From: Deltaproteobacteria bacterium YD0425bin51
Lineage (GTDB): Bacteria > Desulfobacterota > Desulfobacteria > Desulfobacterales > YD0425bin51
Reading direction: 5' to 3'
NCBI GenBank assembly: GCA_002753225.1
Contig: PDZS01000029.1
Coordinates: 1 to 59,054, forward strand
Length of the DNA stretch: 59,054 nucleotides
Positions 46,840 through 56,401 of this stretch are shown here, one piece after another. Within the stretch, counting starts at the first letter, position 1. Each line of letters begins with the position of its first letter. Position numbers and translations under genes: made by a program. Under the pieces are notes generated by a model. That model saw only the letters and a program-made list of their open reading frames with translations. It searched no databases and was not told the DNA's origin.

Positions 46840-47965
46840 AGACTATTTCAAATCTTTGAAACGTATTGTAGTAAAAGTTGGGAGCAGTACCCTTACACAA
46901 GATCAAGGTTTAAATATTTCTGCTATTTGTTCCATAAGCAAACAAATAAGCTCTCTTATGGAAAAAAAAATAGAAGTAATTATTGTTTCATCAGGGGCAA
47001 TGGCATCAGGAATAAAAAAGCTTGGATTTATAAAAAAGCCTGATGAAATACCTAAAAGGCAAGCAGTTGCTGCTGTAGGTCAACCTGGTCTAATGTTAGA
47101 GTATGAAAAAGCTTTTTTACAATATAATAAAAAAGTTGCTCAAATTCTCTTAACAGGAGATGATCTTATAAATAGGACCAGATATCTAAACTCCAGAAAT
47201 ACTATATGCACACTGTTATCTTGGGGAGTTGTTCCAATCATAAATGAAAATGATACTGTAGCTATTGAAGAAATAAAATTTGGAGATAATGATAATTTAT
47301 CAGCTCTAATTACACTACTTTTAGATGCTGATCTACTTATAAATCTTACTGATATAGACGGCATGTACAACATGGATCCACGAAAATTCCATGATGCTGA
47401 GCTTATCCATGAAGTTTCAAACATAAGCCAGTTTGAAAATGCTGCAGGCGATACCCATGGAATTTTAGGAACAGGCGGAATGTTATCTAAAATTAATGCT
47501 GCAAAAAAAGTAATAATAGCAGGAATTCCTATGGTTATTGCTAAAGGTTCTAAACCGGATATTTTAGAAAAAATTCTATCCGGAAATAGAGAAGGCACAT
47601 TTTTTATTCCAGAAAAAAGAACTCTTCATAGCCGTCAAATATGGATTGCATTCAATTTGAAACCCAAAGGTTCAATAATAATAGATGAAGGAGCAGCAAG
47701 AGCTTTAATCCAAAGAGGAACTAGTTTGCTTGCAAGCGGAATTGTCAAAGTAGAAGGTGATTTTGGTGTTTATGACAGAGTAGAATGTAAAAAGACAGAT
47801 AATCAGGTTGTAGGAATTGGTTTAGTTAATTATAGCTCGTCTGAAATAAATAAAATTAAAGGCTTAAAATCCTGCCAAATTGGAGATTGTCTTGGATATA
47901 AAAATTGTGATGAAGTAATACACAGGGATAATTTGGTTGTAACTCTTAAAGCTTGGGAAAAGTAA
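46829..47965 (+). CDS. proB: Glutamate 5-kinase
   Basis: Phosphorylates glutamate, the first step of proline synthesis. It begins with [15 protein letters not shown], has [14 protein letters not shown] and the [20 protein letters not shown] substrate loop, and ends in a PUA domain (about 280-360). Length 378 matches the PUA form. The start overlaps obgE. ProA, its partner, follows 4 bases downstream. Confidence 0.97.
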   Translation: MDRKDYFKSLKRIVVKVGSSTLTQDQGLNISAICSISKQISSLMEKKIEVIIVSSGAMASGIKKLGFIKKPDEIPKRQAVAAVGQPGLMLEYEKAFLQYNKKVAQILLTGDDLINRTRYLNSRNTICTLLSWGVVPIINENDTVAIEEIKFGDNDNLSALITLLLDADLLINLTDIDGMYNMDPRKFHDAELIHEVSNISQFENAAGDTHGILGTGGMLSKINAAKKVIIAGIPMVIAKGSKPDILEKILSGNREGTFFIPEKRTLHSRQIWIAFNLKPKGSIIIDEGAARALIQRGTSLLASGIVKVEGDFGVYDRVECKKTDNQVVGIGLVNYSSSEINKIKGLKSCQIGDCLGYKNCDEVIHRDNLVVTLKAWEK

Positions 47966-47969
47966 TAAA

Positions 47970-49232
47970 ATGGCTACTGAAATTGAATCAATTGTTATAA
48001 ATATGGCTAAAGTTGCAAAACAAGCATCTATTAAAATAGCAAAATGCAGCACTAAAAAGAAAAATGAAGTTTTACTAAACATCGCAAATAAACTTTTACA
48101 AAACAAAGAAGAAATAAAACAGGAAAATCAAAAAGATATTTTATTTGCAAAAGAAAAAGGCTTGTCTTCAGCAATGATTGAGAGGCTTACAATAAAAGAA
48201 GCTACCATTTATTCAATGTCTCAGGGACTCCATGATGTAGTCAAATTGGAAGACCCTGTAGGAGCTATTTCAAAGACATGGAGACGGCCAAATGGTCTTG
48301 AAGTTTCCCGTATGAGGATACCTATTGGTGTAATTGGAATTATCTATGAATCAAGACCTAATGTAACTATTGATTCTGCTGGGCTTTGTCTTAAAGCTGG
48401 AAATTCTGTTATTCTTCGCGGAGGCTCTGAAGCTTTAAATTCAAATCAGATATTGTCTAAAATCATAAGTGATGCCCTCAGTGAAGCAGATCTCCCAAAA
48501 GAAATTGTACAGGTTGTTCCAATTCGTGACAGAGAAGCAGTAGAAATTCTTTTGTGTCAAGAAGAATCTATTGATTTAATAATACCTCGCGGTGGAGAGG
48601 GTTTAATAAGATTTGTAGTTGAAAATTCAAAAATACCAGTATTAAAACATTACAAAGGTGTTTGCCACGTATTTGTAGATGATAGCGCAAATCTGAATAT
48701 GGCAGAAGAAATCTGTTTTAATGCTAAAGTTCAAAGACCCGGAGTCTGCAATGCAATGGAAACAATGCTTGTTCATTCTTCTGTAGCTTCAAATTTTCTA
48801 ACCAAAATGGGCGATAAATTTAGAAAAGCAGGAGTTGAAATAAGAGGATGCAAAAGAACATGTGAAATTCTATCATATGCAAAACCTGCTGTGGAAGAAG
48901 ATTGGCCAGCAGAATACTTAGATTTAATTTTAGCTGTAAAAATAGTTGATGATATGGACGGAGCCCTGTCTCATATATCAAAATACAGCTCAAACCATAC
49001 AGAATCGATTGTGACATCTAATTATGATAAAGCAAGGCGTTTTTTACGTGAAGTTGATTCATCCGTTGTTTTAGTCAATGCGTCCACCAGATTTAACGAT
49101 GGAGGAGAACTTGGACTTGGGGCTGAAATTGGAATCAGCACTTCTAAATTACATGCTTTTGGTCCAATGGGCTTAGAAGAACTTACAACTACAAAATTTA
49201 TAGTTTTTGGAGACGGTCAAATCAGAACATAA
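47970..49232 (+). CDS. proA: Gamma-glutamyl phosphate reductase
   Basis: NADPH-dependent reductase that turns glutamyl phosphate into glutamate semialdehyde. Aldehyde-dehydrogenase fold, with the catalytic Cys in [10 protein letters not shown] and the [17 protein letters not shown] and LRGGSEAL motifs. Length 420 is normal. The nadD start follows the stop by one base. Confidence 0.97.
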   Translation: MATEIESIVINMAKVAKQASIKIAKCSTKKKNEVLLNIANKLLQNKEEIKQENQKDILFAKEKGLSSAMIERLTIKEATIYSMSQGLHDVVKLEDPVGAISKTWRRPNGLEVSRMRIPIGVIGIIYESRPNVTIDSAGLCLKAGNSVILRGGSEALNSNQILSKIISDALSEADLPKEIVQVVPIRDREAVEILLCQEESIDLIIPRGGEGLIRFVVENSKIPVLKHYKGVCHVFVDDSANLNMAEEICFNAKVQRPGVCNAMETMLVHSSVASNFLTKMGDKFRKAGVEIRGCKRTCEILSYAKPAVEEDWPAEYLDLILAVKIVDDMDGALSHISKYSSNHTESIVTSNYDKARRFLREVDSSVVLVNASTRFNDGGELGLGAEIGISTSKLHAFGPMGLEELTTTKFIVFGDGQIRT

Positions 49233-49233
49233 A

Positions 49234-49893
49234 ATGAGGATTGGCTTATTTGGCGGAACATATAATCCTATTCATATAGGTCACCTTAGGGCAGCTGAAG
49301 AAGTATATGAAGGCTTTTCATTAGATAAAATTTACTTAATACCTTCTTCTCTTCCTCCGCATAAAGACATATCACGGGTAATTGAAGCAAAATACCGCCT
49401 TGAAATGATAAAACTTGCAATTTCAGGGATTGAAAATTTTGTTGTTTCTAATGTTGAAATAGATAGAGGCGGTCAATCATATACTATTGATACTATTAAT
49501 TATTTTAAATCAACCTTGCCTCAAAATGCCGAATTGTTCTTAATTATTGGAATAGACGCATTTTTAGAAATTAATACTTGGAAAGCATATAAAGACTTTT
49601 TTTCTATCATTCCTTTTATTGTGGTATCACGTCCAAGCCCGAATGATAAAATTTTAAAACCAAAATTACTTGAGAATTATTTGCATTCTGTTATATCAAA
49701 CAGATATAAATTCTTTTCAGATGAAGCATCTTTTAAACATAATGAACTGCAAAGCATATTTATGTTTAACATTACAGATTTAGATATTTCATCCACAAAA
49801 ATAAGAAATTTAATTAAATCAAAAAAATCTATTAGATTTTTAGTAAATGAAAAAGTTAATAATTTTATATTAGAAAAACGGCTATATTTATGA
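49234..49893 (+). CDS. nadD: Nicotinate-nucleotide adenylyltransferase
   Basis: Makes deamido-NAD from NaMN and ATP. The nucleotide-binding GGTYNPIHIGHLRAAEE carries the HxGH motif, and ISSTKIRNLI near the end is the second ATP motif. Start ATG 49234 gives 219 residues; the frame from 49207 lies in proA. It overlaps rsfS by 4 bases. Confidence 0.96.
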   Translation: MRIGLFGGTYNPIHIGHLRAAEEVYEGFSLDKIYLIPSSLPPHKDISRVIEAKYRLEMIKLAISGIENFVVSNVEIDRGGQSYTIDTINYFKSTLPQNAELFLIIGIDAFLEINTWKAYKDFFSIIPFIVVSRPSPNDKILKPKLLENYLHSVISNRYKFFSDEASFKHNELQSIFMFNITDLDISSTKIRNLIKSKKSIRFLVNEKVNNFILEKRLYL

Positions 49894-50279
49894 ATTATGA
49901 AAATACCTTTGAGATTTATGTTGATGCTGCTTTTGGAAAAAAAGCCAAAAAAGTAGTTGTGCTTGATGTTAGTAAATTAACCTCCATTGCTGATATCTTT
50001 ATAATATGCAGCGGTTCTTCCAGTCGTCAGGTTACTGCTATTGCAGACTTTATACAAAGAACCCTAAGAGGAAATGGTATAAAGCCTCTTGCCACAGAAG
50101 GAATTAAAGAAGGGCATTGGGCAATTTTAGATTATGGAGATGTAATTATTCATATTTTTTACGAGCCAATTCGAGAGTTCTATGACCTTGAGGGTCTTTG
50201 GAGCGATGCCAAACGTATTACAATAAGTAATACCAAAAAACAAAAACAAGAAACCTTTGAAATGGAGGCAGAAGAATGA
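49890..50279 (+). CDS. rsfS: Ribosomal silencing factor
   Basis: A 129-residue DUF143/RsfS protein that binds L14 and blocks subunit joining when growth slows. The motif DVSKLTSIADIFIICSG and the tail WAILDYGDVIIHIF are family hallmarks. Its neighbours nadD and gpmI overlap it by 4 bases on both sides, an order common in bacteria. Confidence 0.95.
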   Translation: MNYENTFEIYVDAAFGKKAKKVVVLDVSKLTSIADIFIICSGSSSRQVTAIADFIQRTLRGNGIKPLATEGIKEGHWAILDYGDVIIHIFYEPIREFYDLEGLWSDAKRITISNTKKQKQETFEMEAEE

Positions 50280-51817
50280 CTAAACCATATATGCTTATGA
50301 TATTAGATGGATGGGGAATAGATACCAATAATGATGGTAATGCAGTATATATAGCTAAAACTCCATATCTTGATATGTTAGAAAAAGAATACCCACACAC
50401 AAGGCTATTATGCTCTGGTGAAGCAGTAGGTCTTCCAGAAGGGATTATGGGTAATTCTGAGGTTGGGCATTTAAATCTTGGCGCAGGTAGAATCGTATAT
50501 CAAGAATTAGTACGAATAAATATAGCAATACGAAAAGGAGATTTTTTTAGAAATCAAGTAATACTAGATACTATTGCTAAAGTGAAAGAAAAAAATTCAA
50601 GCCTTCATTTAATAGGACTTCTTTCTGACGCTGGAGTGCATAGTCATATAAATCATTTGTTTGCATTACTTGATCTTGCAAAACAAAATGGTATTTCAAA
50701 AGTATTTGTACACCCGATTTTAGATGGAAGAGATACCCCGCCGGACAGCGGCGTAAATTATGTTAAACAGCTTAGTGATCATTTGAATCTTAAAGGAGAA
50801 GGATCAATTGCAACAATATGCGGAAGGTATTTTGCAATGGATAGAGATAATAGATGGGATAGAGTGGAAAAAGCTTTTCGATTATATACAAAAGGGGAAG
50901 CTATAAAAGAAACAGATCCTATTGAAGCTGTAAAAAATGCTTACGCAAAAGGTGAAACAGATGAATTTATAAAACCCATTTTAATGTTAAATGAAAAAGG
51001 TAAAGCGATTGCTACTATTAAAAATGATGACGCCATAATATTTTTTAATTTCAGAGCAGACAGGGCAAGAGAAATAACCAGAGCTTTTACAGAGAATGAT
51101 TTCAAATCGTTTAATATTGAAGACAGACCCAGATTATCTGAATTTGTTACAATGACTATATATGATGAAAAATTTTCCCTACCCATTGCTTTCCCTCCAG
51201 TTCATCTTCATAAGATATTAGGAGAAATCATTAGTAAAAATGGACTTTCTCAGCTTAGAATAGCAGAAACTGAAAAATATGCTCATGTTACTTATTTTTT
51301 TAATGGCGGTGAAGAAAAATCTTTTTCAAATGAAGACAGATGCCTAATCCCCTCCCCTCGCGATGTTCCAACTTATGATTTCAAACCTGAAATGAGCGCG
51401 CAAAAAGTAGCAGACGAGATGATATCACGCTTGAAATCTGATAAATACAACTTTATTGTTTTAAATTTTGCAAATATGGATATGGTTGGGCATACTGGAA
51501 ATCTTCAAGCTGCAATAAAAGCTGTAGAAACAGTAGATAGTTGTGTACAAAAGGTTATAGAACAAGTAAAAAAACAAGGGGGCGTTGTTTTCCTTACTGC
51601 AGATCATGGAAATGCTGAAAAAATGATAGATGATAATGGAGGACCTCATACAGCCCATACTCTAAATCCTGTTAGATTTATTTTAATTGATGACAGTAAT
51701 AAAAATATCAAATTAAGACCAAATGGAATTCTAGGAGATATTGCGCCAACAATATTAAAGGTCATTGGTATAGAGCAACCTGAAGAAATGACAGGAAAGT
51801 CTTTAATAGAAGAATAA
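50276..51817 (+). CDS. gpmI: 2,3-bisphosphoglycerate-independent phosphoglycerate mutase
   Basis: Interconverts 3- and 2-phosphoglycerate with manganese. The phospho-serine is Ser61 in MGNSEVGHLNLGAGR; metal-site motifs ILDGWGI and TADHGNAE are also present. Length 513 is normal. It begins with an ATGA overlap with rsfS. Confidence 0.98.
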   Translation: MTKPYMLMILDGWGIDTNNDGNAVYIAKTPYLDMLEKEYPHTRLLCSGEAVGLPEGIMGNSEVGHLNLGAGRIVYQELVRINIAIRKGDFFRNQVILDTIAKVKEKNSSLHLIGLLSDAGVHSHINHLFALLDLAKQNGISKVFVHPILDGRDTPPDSGVNYVKQLSDHLNLKGEGSIATICGRYFAMDRDNRWDRVEKAFRLYTKGEAIKETDPIEAVKNAYAKGETDEFIKPILMLNEKGKAIATIKNDDAIIFFNFRADRAREITRAFTENDFKSFNIEDRPRLSEFVTMTIYDEKFSLPIAFPPVHLHKILGEIISKNGLSQLRIAETEKYAHVTYFFNGGEEKSFSNEDRCLIPSPRDVPTYDFKPEMSAQKVADEMISRLKSDKYNFIVLNFANMDMVGHTGNLQAAIKAVETVDSCVQKVIEQVKKQGGVVFLTADHGNAEKMIDDNGGPHTAHTLNPVRFILIDDSNKNIKLRPNGILGDIAPTILKVIGIEQPEEMTGKSLIEE

Positions 51818-51822
51818 TAAAA

Positions 51823-52095
51823 TTGAAAAAAATATTCATTATCATTATATCTATTTTTTTATTTATAGGCTATTCTTATTCTGATGAAAAAAACTCCAAT
51901 AATGATTCAAAAATAGAAAAAATAGCTATAAAAACTGGGAAAAAAATAAAACAAGCGACTGTCAAAACAGGTGAAGCTATAAAAAAAGGAGCTATAAAAA
52001 CTGGAAATATAGTTAAAAAAGCTATTAATAAAACTGGCAAAGCAATAGAAAAAACAGGCAAAAAGATAGAAAACTGGTCAACTGAAAAAAAATAG
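51823..52095 (+). CDS. Small exported protein with 11-residue KTG repeats
   Basis: A 90-residue protein with a signal peptide (1-20, MKKIFIIIISIFLF then SYS) and a very basic mature part. KTG occurs at residues 37, 48, 59 and 70, exactly 11 apart, with Ile/Val at fixed positions, then once more at 77. This gives four 11-residue units of the pattern (I/V)KTGxx(I/V)KxxA, apart from small changes. An 11-residue period is typical of amphipathic membrane-binding helices such as those in synucleins and apolipoproteins. I infer a periplasmic membrane- or polyanion-binding role. It starts at TTG 51823, 5 bases after gpmI. No known family is recognised. Confidence 0.8.
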   Translation: MKKIFIIIISIFLFIGYSYSDEKNSNNDSKIEKIAIKTGKKIKQATVKTGEAIKKGAIKTGNIVKKAINKTGKAIEKTGKKIENWSTEKK

Positions 52096-52125
52096 ATTTG
52101 ACAACTTTTTAAAAGTTGTCAAATC
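52095..52125. terminator. Bidirectional terminator, perfect 15-base inverted repeat
   Basis: GATTTGACAACTTTT (52095-52109) and its exact complement (52111-52125) flank one base. The arms end in A and T runs on both sides, so it can act on both strands: after the 11-residue-repeat gene and after the convergent START gene, which ends at 52137. Confidence 0.85.
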
Positions 52126-52136
52126 TTAAATTTAAA

Positions 52137-52841
52137 TTAATTTGCACTATTGTATTTAGGATTTTTTATCCGTTCTTGAATAGCCTTCATAAGTTTTGGA
52201 AGAGCTACCGTGTTTGCTTTATTTGCAATAAAATCTGGAATAGATCCTCCTGGATTTGTCCACACATAATAGGTTATTTTAGTCTTTTTACCGTCTTCCA
52301 AAGGTTCAAGTAACCAGTAACCTTCATTAAAAGCTGTCTCAACTGCCTTGTCTCCAGATTTTACATATTTGCTTATTTCTGGATCAGCAGGCGTTTTACG
52401 GTAAGTTCCTTTTTCTAATGTCCAAGAAGACTTATAAGTTCCTTTTTTGCCATTTGCATTTTTCTCATCAAGAAGTTTAAGATTATAAAATCTATCAGCA
52501 ACTACTGGTGATGCGAAATAAAAAAACACATAATTATAGGTTTTATTTTCATCAACTTTTTCTGAATGCTGTTTTTTTACATATTTTAGATATGGCATGA
52601 ATTCTGGAAAATTATCATAATCTCCAACAACTGCAAAATACTTTTGCGGAGAACCATCAACAACTCCAATCATAAGCACTTCACCAGTTCCAGAATCTTT
52701 TTTCTCTCTAACATATGTTTTGTAATAACCTTCATCACCCTTTTCTTTCCACCCCAAATCAGAAGGTGAAAGATCATATGCATAAACTGGAGAAACCAAA
52801 AGTGCAAGGAAAACTAATATGATTTTATTACAATGCCCCAT
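52137..52841 (-). CDS. START/SRPBCC-like protein, exported
   Basis: A 234-residue protein with a signal peptide (about 1-21, ending SPVYA) and a START/polyketide-cyclase-like lipid-binding fold. Conserved pieces shared with the next gene are VLMIGVVDGSP, FAVVGDYDNFPEFMPYLKYV, FFYFASP and YYVWTNPGGSIPDF. Such folds bind hydrophobic ligands. Its signal peptide makes it periplasmic, unlike its neighbour. It overlaps the paralogue by 14 bases and ends near the palindromic terminator. Confidence 0.8.
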   Translation of the reverse strand: MGHCNKIILVFLALLVSPVYAYDLSPSDLGWKEKGDEGYYKTYVREKKDSGTGEVLMIGVVDGSPQKYFAVVGDYDNFPEFMPYLKYVKKQHSEKVDENKTYNYVFFYFASPVVADRFYNLKLLDEKNANGKKGTYKSSWTLEKGTYRKTPADPEISKYVKSGDKAVETAFNEGYWLLEPLEDGKKTKITYYVWTNPGGSIPDFIANKANTVALPKLMKAIQERIKNPKYNSAN

Positions 52842-53478
52842 ATTTAGAATCCTTAAGCCTTTTAGTAAAGCATTTCCAAAGTTCGGGTAATGCTAGTTTA
52901 TTACCTTTATTTACTGCCATATCTGGTATTGATCCGCCCGGATTTGTCCACACATAATATGTAACCTTTGTCTTTTTACCACCGTCTAATGGTTCAAACA
53001 ACCAGTATCCATCGTTAAAAGCTGTTTCTACAGGTTTTTGGAATAATCCTGTTTTCACATGCTTTTTAATTTCAGCATCATCAGGAGTTCTTCTAAATTT
53101 TCCTTTTTCCATTGTCCATTTTGATCTGTATGCTCCTTCTTTTCCATCAGGATTTTTTTCATCTGCAAGTTCTAAAGTATAATATCTTCCTGCAATTAAA
53201 GGCGCGCTAAAATAGAAAAACACGTGGTTTATTGTCTTATTCTCGTCCACTTTATTTTCATTAATCAATTTAACATACTGCATATAAGGCATGAAATTTG
53301 GAAACTCATCATAGTCCCCAACAACAGCAAAGCATCTGGCAGGGGTTGCATCAGCAACTCCAATCATAAGTACTTTACCAGTTCCAGACTCTTTATCATC
53401 TTTATAATAATTTTTAAAATCACCTTTATCATTAATTTCTTCCCAACTTGAATCAGGGGCTGAAAGATCGTAACTCAC
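52828..53478 (-). CDS. START/SRPBCC-like protein, cytoplasmic
   Basis: Paralogue of the previous gene (216 residues) without a signal peptide. It shares MIGVADATP, AVVGDYDEFPNFMPYMQYV, FFYFSAP and YYVWTNPGGSIPDM. The start is a GTG with a strong GGAGG eight bases upstream. Presence of one cytoplasmic and one exported copy suggests the same ligand on both sides of the inner membrane, for example in lipid transfer, which is an inference. It opens a run with the hypothetical gene and the SDR gene upstream. Confidence 0.8.
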   Translation of the reverse strand: MSYDLSAPDSSWEEINDKGDFKNYYKDDKESGTGKVLMIGVADATPARCFAVVGDYDEFPNFMPYMQYVKLINENKVDENKTINHVFFYFSAPLIAGRYYTLELADEKNPDGKEGAYRSKWTMEKGKFRRTPDDAEIKKHVKTGLFQKPVETAFNDGYWLFEPLDGGKKTKVTYYVWTNPGGSIPDMAVNKGNKLALPELWKCFTKRLKDSKYGAL

Positions 53479-53515
53479 TATTTTACCTCCTTAATTTTAA
53501 TTAATTGTTAACTCT

Positions 53516-54019
53516 TTACACAAATCTAAAACTGCCTACAAAAGATGGTCCCCTCCATAATTTAAAATATGAAACAGAACGAGAAACAAGTACTCCTGTG
53601 TCTCTTTCTATTAATGTGCCAAAACATGTAGTGTGAGAAAAAAGAAGATTCCATGGCCAAATATTAACTTTTTCTCCTATGAAATGATAACTTTTACCTC
53701 TAGCTGAAAAATCAAAAGTATATCTAATTTTGCGCTCTTTAAAATACAATAACTCCAATGTGCCATTACAATGAGCATTTTTACATAATCCGCCAATAGT
53801 TACACTTCCCTCTAATGGTTGTGTAAGAAATTCCCCTCCAAATGGATTTACCCATGATAAGATATCTTCTGGTCCCCATGTAACTCTAAATTCAAAAAAA
53901 TGCGTTCCTTTAGGTCCTGCGCCTTGTTCAAAAACGTGCTCACCTGTCATAACTTCATCTATTTGAAAACCAACCCGCTTATCATTTATAATATTTTTTA
54001 CCGTATCTACTATTTTCAT
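53516..54019 (-). CDS. Conserved protein of unknown function, beta-rich
   Basis: I do not recognise a family. The 167 residues are rich in aromatic amino acids and strands with patterns like FEFRVTWGPEDILSWVNPFGGEF, which suggests a beta barrel of lipocalin type. No signal peptide is seen. A GGGAG site 10 bases before ATG 54019 fixes the start (a TTG at 54028 is the alternative). The site lies in a 23-base tandem duplication. It lies between the START pair and the SDR gene, so a hydrophobic ligand is possible. Confidence 0.65.
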   Translation of the reverse strand: MKIVDTVKNIINDKRVGFQIDEVMTGEHVFEQGAGPKGTHFFEFRVTWGPEDILSWVNPFGGEFLTQPLEGSVTIGGLCKNAHCNGTLELLYFKERKIRYTFDFSARGKSYHFIGEKVNIWPWNLLFSHTTCFGTLIERDTGVLVSRSVSYFKLWRGPSFVGSFRFV

Positions 54020-54023
54020 ATCA

Positions 54024-54069
54024 TTCAAACTCCCATATACTTATTTTTCAAACTCCCATATACTTATTT
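54024..54069. repeat. Tandem duplication, two 23-base units
   Basis: Two exact copies of a 23-base unit (54024-54046 and 54047-54069). On the minus strand each copy carries a GGGAG site. The SDR stop codon is in the unit nearer to the SDR gene. The duplication thus doubles the translation signal between the SDR and the unknown gene. Confidence 0.9.
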
Positions 54070-54939
54070 TTCTTTCATCAAATATTCACATTCTTTTCGC
54101 CATACATGCTCACACTCTTTTCGTAATGTTTCACTATTCTTACCTAAAAAAATGAGAGCTGTTGAACTTATCAGATTTGAAATAGGAGTAATAAAGCGGC
54201 TATAAAATGCTATATCATTAAGGAAACTGACCATTTCAACTCCTTTTTGACTTTTTACTGCCTTAAATATAATGTTAGCAACTTTCTCTGGAGTCATTGA
54301 ATAATATGGCACAAGTTTCATGGATAACTTTGAACCCCATGTTTCACCAGGAATATTATTATAAAATCCTGTATTTACCATAAATGGATAAACAGTTGTT
54401 ACTTTGATATTAAACTTTTTCAGCTCTATTCTTAAAAGCTCAGAAAAAGCACCAATAGCTAATTTAATTATTGCATATGGTCCCCATGTTGGAAGCCTAA
54501 AAAATGCCTGTCCTGACGATATGTTAACAATATGACCTGATTTTGATTCAATCATTGAAGGAAGAAATGCGTAAATATGATAGAGAGGTCCCCAAAAATT
54601 TATATCTACAAGCTTCTTCCATGTAGAAATTGGAGTTTCCACCAGTTCTCCGTTATGACCAATTCCAGCATTATTTATTAAAATATCAATACCTCCAAGT
54701 GTATCAATAATTTTTGCTACCATTTTTTCAACACTATCGCGGTTTGCAACATCTACTATATATGTATGAGCAGACGCTCCATTTTGTATAACTTCATCAG
54801 CTACTCTTTTCAAACCCACATCATCAATATCAGTTAAGATAAGCTCACATTTTTCTTTAGCAAAATTAAGTGCAAGGCATCTTCCAATTCCTTTGCCGCT
54901 ACCTGTAATTAGAACACGTTTACCTTTTAGATTTGCCAT
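54064..54939 (-). CDS. Short-chain dehydrogenase/reductase
   Basis: A Rossmann-fold NAD(P)-dependent oxidoreductase with cofactor motif TGSGKGIGRCLA, NNAGIGHNG, and catalytic residues in NISSGQ (Ser) and YAIIK (Tyr-x3-Lys). The C-terminal part (to residue 291) has a hydrophobic stretch, which suggests a membrane- or lipid-associated substrate, as in many lipid-modifying SDRs. It is first in a minus-strand run with the unknown gene and the START pair. Confidence 0.92.
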   Translation of the reverse strand: MANLKGKRVLITGSGKGIGRCLALNFAKEKCELILTDIDDVGLKRVADEVIQNGASAHTYIVDVANRDSVEKMVAKIIDTLGGIDILINNAGIGHNGELVETPISTWKKLVDINFWGPLYHIYAFLPSMIESKSGHIVNISSGQAFFRLPTWGPYAIIKLAIGAFSELLRIELKKFNIKVTTVYPFMVNTGFYNNIPGETWGSKLSMKLVPYYSMTPEKVANIIFKAVKSQKGVEMVSFLNDIAFYSRFITPISNLISSTALIFLGKNSETLRKECEHVWRKECEYLMKEK

Positions 54940-54967
54940 AAATCCCCCAATAAAAATTATATTTTAA

Positions 54968-56398
54968 TTATAAAAAATCAGCATCTAAATTTTTTAGCCT
55001 TTTGCTAAGCGCCTGCCTTGAAATTCCTAAAATTTTAGCAGCAATTGACATATTATTATTTGCTGACTTCATAGCTTCCTGAACTAAAAATTTGACAGCC
55101 TGCTTTATGGTTGGAAGTTTTGTTGATGGAAAAGACATAATACCATCACCTGTTGCTTTTATTTTTGGATTTATTTGCTCAATTTCTCCCTGTTCTTGGA
55201 CAATATGAGATTTAAATACATCCAATGAAAGAATTTTTGATTTATGCCTGCTTACAGCATCAAAAACCATAGCCTGCAATTCTCTTATATTCCCTGGAAA
55301 TGAATAGGTTTGAAGCAATGTATAAAGCTCTTTTGGCGGAGTAGGTTTTTTCTTTTTCAGAGCTTTAGCTGCTTCTTCAAGAAAATGATCAACAAGAAGT
55401 GGTATATCGTCAAGCCTTTCATGGAGAGGGGGGATACGAACATGGTGAGTTTGAAGCCTATAAATTAGATCGTTTCTAAATTTTCCAGCTTTCTGAAGGC
55501 TCCATAAATCTTTATTAGTTGCTACAACAATTCTAGCGTCTGTTTTTTTAGGTTCATCCTGTCCTAAAGGTAAATATTCATGCTCCTGCAATAATCTTAA
55601 TAATTTTACTTGAGATGCGTGGCTTAAATCTCCTATTTCATCCAAAAATAGTGTGCCGCCAGATGCTAGTTCTATAAGCCCTCGCCTTGCTTGATCAGCA
55701 CTAGTAAAAGCTCCTTTAACATGTCCAAAAAGTGTATCAGAAAAAACATTATCATCTAATCCTGCAGCATTTACGGCTACAAAACGACCGCGCCTTATGC
55801 TAAGTTTATGAATAGCTTTTGCAACTAACTCTTTTCCAACACCTGTATCTCCTGTTATTAAAACTGGTTGAGAAGTCTGTGCAATAGATTCAATATATTG
55901 AAAAATAGATAACATCTTATTGTTATTTGTAATAATTTCTACAAATGCTTCATGCTTTACAGCAGGAGCAGACATTATATGCTGTTTTAATGCAAGATTC
56001 TCCCTTTTAAGTTCTCTAAAATCAAGAGATCTTCTAATAGCAGCAACAAGGCGATCTTGTTCTACTGGCTTTACGACATAATCAAATGCACCGGCCTTCA
56101 TACATCTTACAGCAGTTTCAATATCTAATGCTCCTGTTACAATTATAATAGGTATTTCAGGATATTCGCTATTTATTTTTGGCAATAGATCTTCTCCACC
56201 GATGTGAGGTATGTTAAGATCTAAGAGTACAGCTTCAACTTCATTTTTAGAAAGGATCCCCATAACCTGTCTGCTATCCTGGCAGGTTATAATATTATTA
56301 AAACCTGCTATTCTCAATGTAGTATCAATGGCACGAAGAACTCCTCTTTCATCATCTACTGCTAAAATAGGGTGTAGTGGCGTAAGTGTTTCGCTCAT
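54968..56398 (-). CDS. Sigma-54-dependent response regulator with GAFTSA loop
   Basis: NtrC-class regulator. The receiver has acidic Asp15/Asp16 and phospho-acceptor Asp60; the AAA+ domain has Walker A GDTGVGKE and Walker B LDEIGD; a Fis-type helix-turn-helix (MSIAAKILGISRQALSKRLKNL) ends it. The sigma-54 contact loop reads GAFTSA at residues 229-234, where nearly all members have GAFTGA. It is preceded by a histidine kinase gene (3-base gap) that probably phosphorylates it. The regulator may control the adjacent SDR/START operon. Confidence 0.92.
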   Translation of the reverse strand: MSETLTPLHPILAVDDERGVLRAIDTTLRIAGFNNIITCQDSRQVMGILSKNEVEAVLLDLNIPHIGGEDLLPKINSEYPEIPIIIVTGALDIETAVRCMKAGAFDYVVKPVEQDRLVAAIRRSLDFRELKRENLALKQHIMSAPAVKHEAFVEIITNNNKMLSIFQYIESIAQTSQPVLITGDTGVGKELVAKAIHKLSIRRGRFVAVNAAGLDDNVFSDTLFGHVKGAFTSADQARRGLIELASGGTLFLDEIGDLSHASQVKLLRLLQEHEYLPLGQDEPKKTDARIVVATNKDLWSLQKAGKFRNDLIYRLQTHHVRIPPLHERLDDIPLLVDHFLEEAAKALKKKKPTPPKELYTLLQTYSFPGNIRELQAMVFDAVSRHKSKILSLDVFKSHIVQEQGEIEQINPKIKATGDGIMSFPSTKLPTIKQAVKFLVQEAMKSANNNMSIAAKILGISRQALSKRLKNLDADFL

Positions 56399-56401
56399 CC
56401 T

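Noticed and set aside
49207..49233. Upstream start of nadD
   Set aside because: These codons lie in proA; NadD proteins start at the MRIGLFGG motif.
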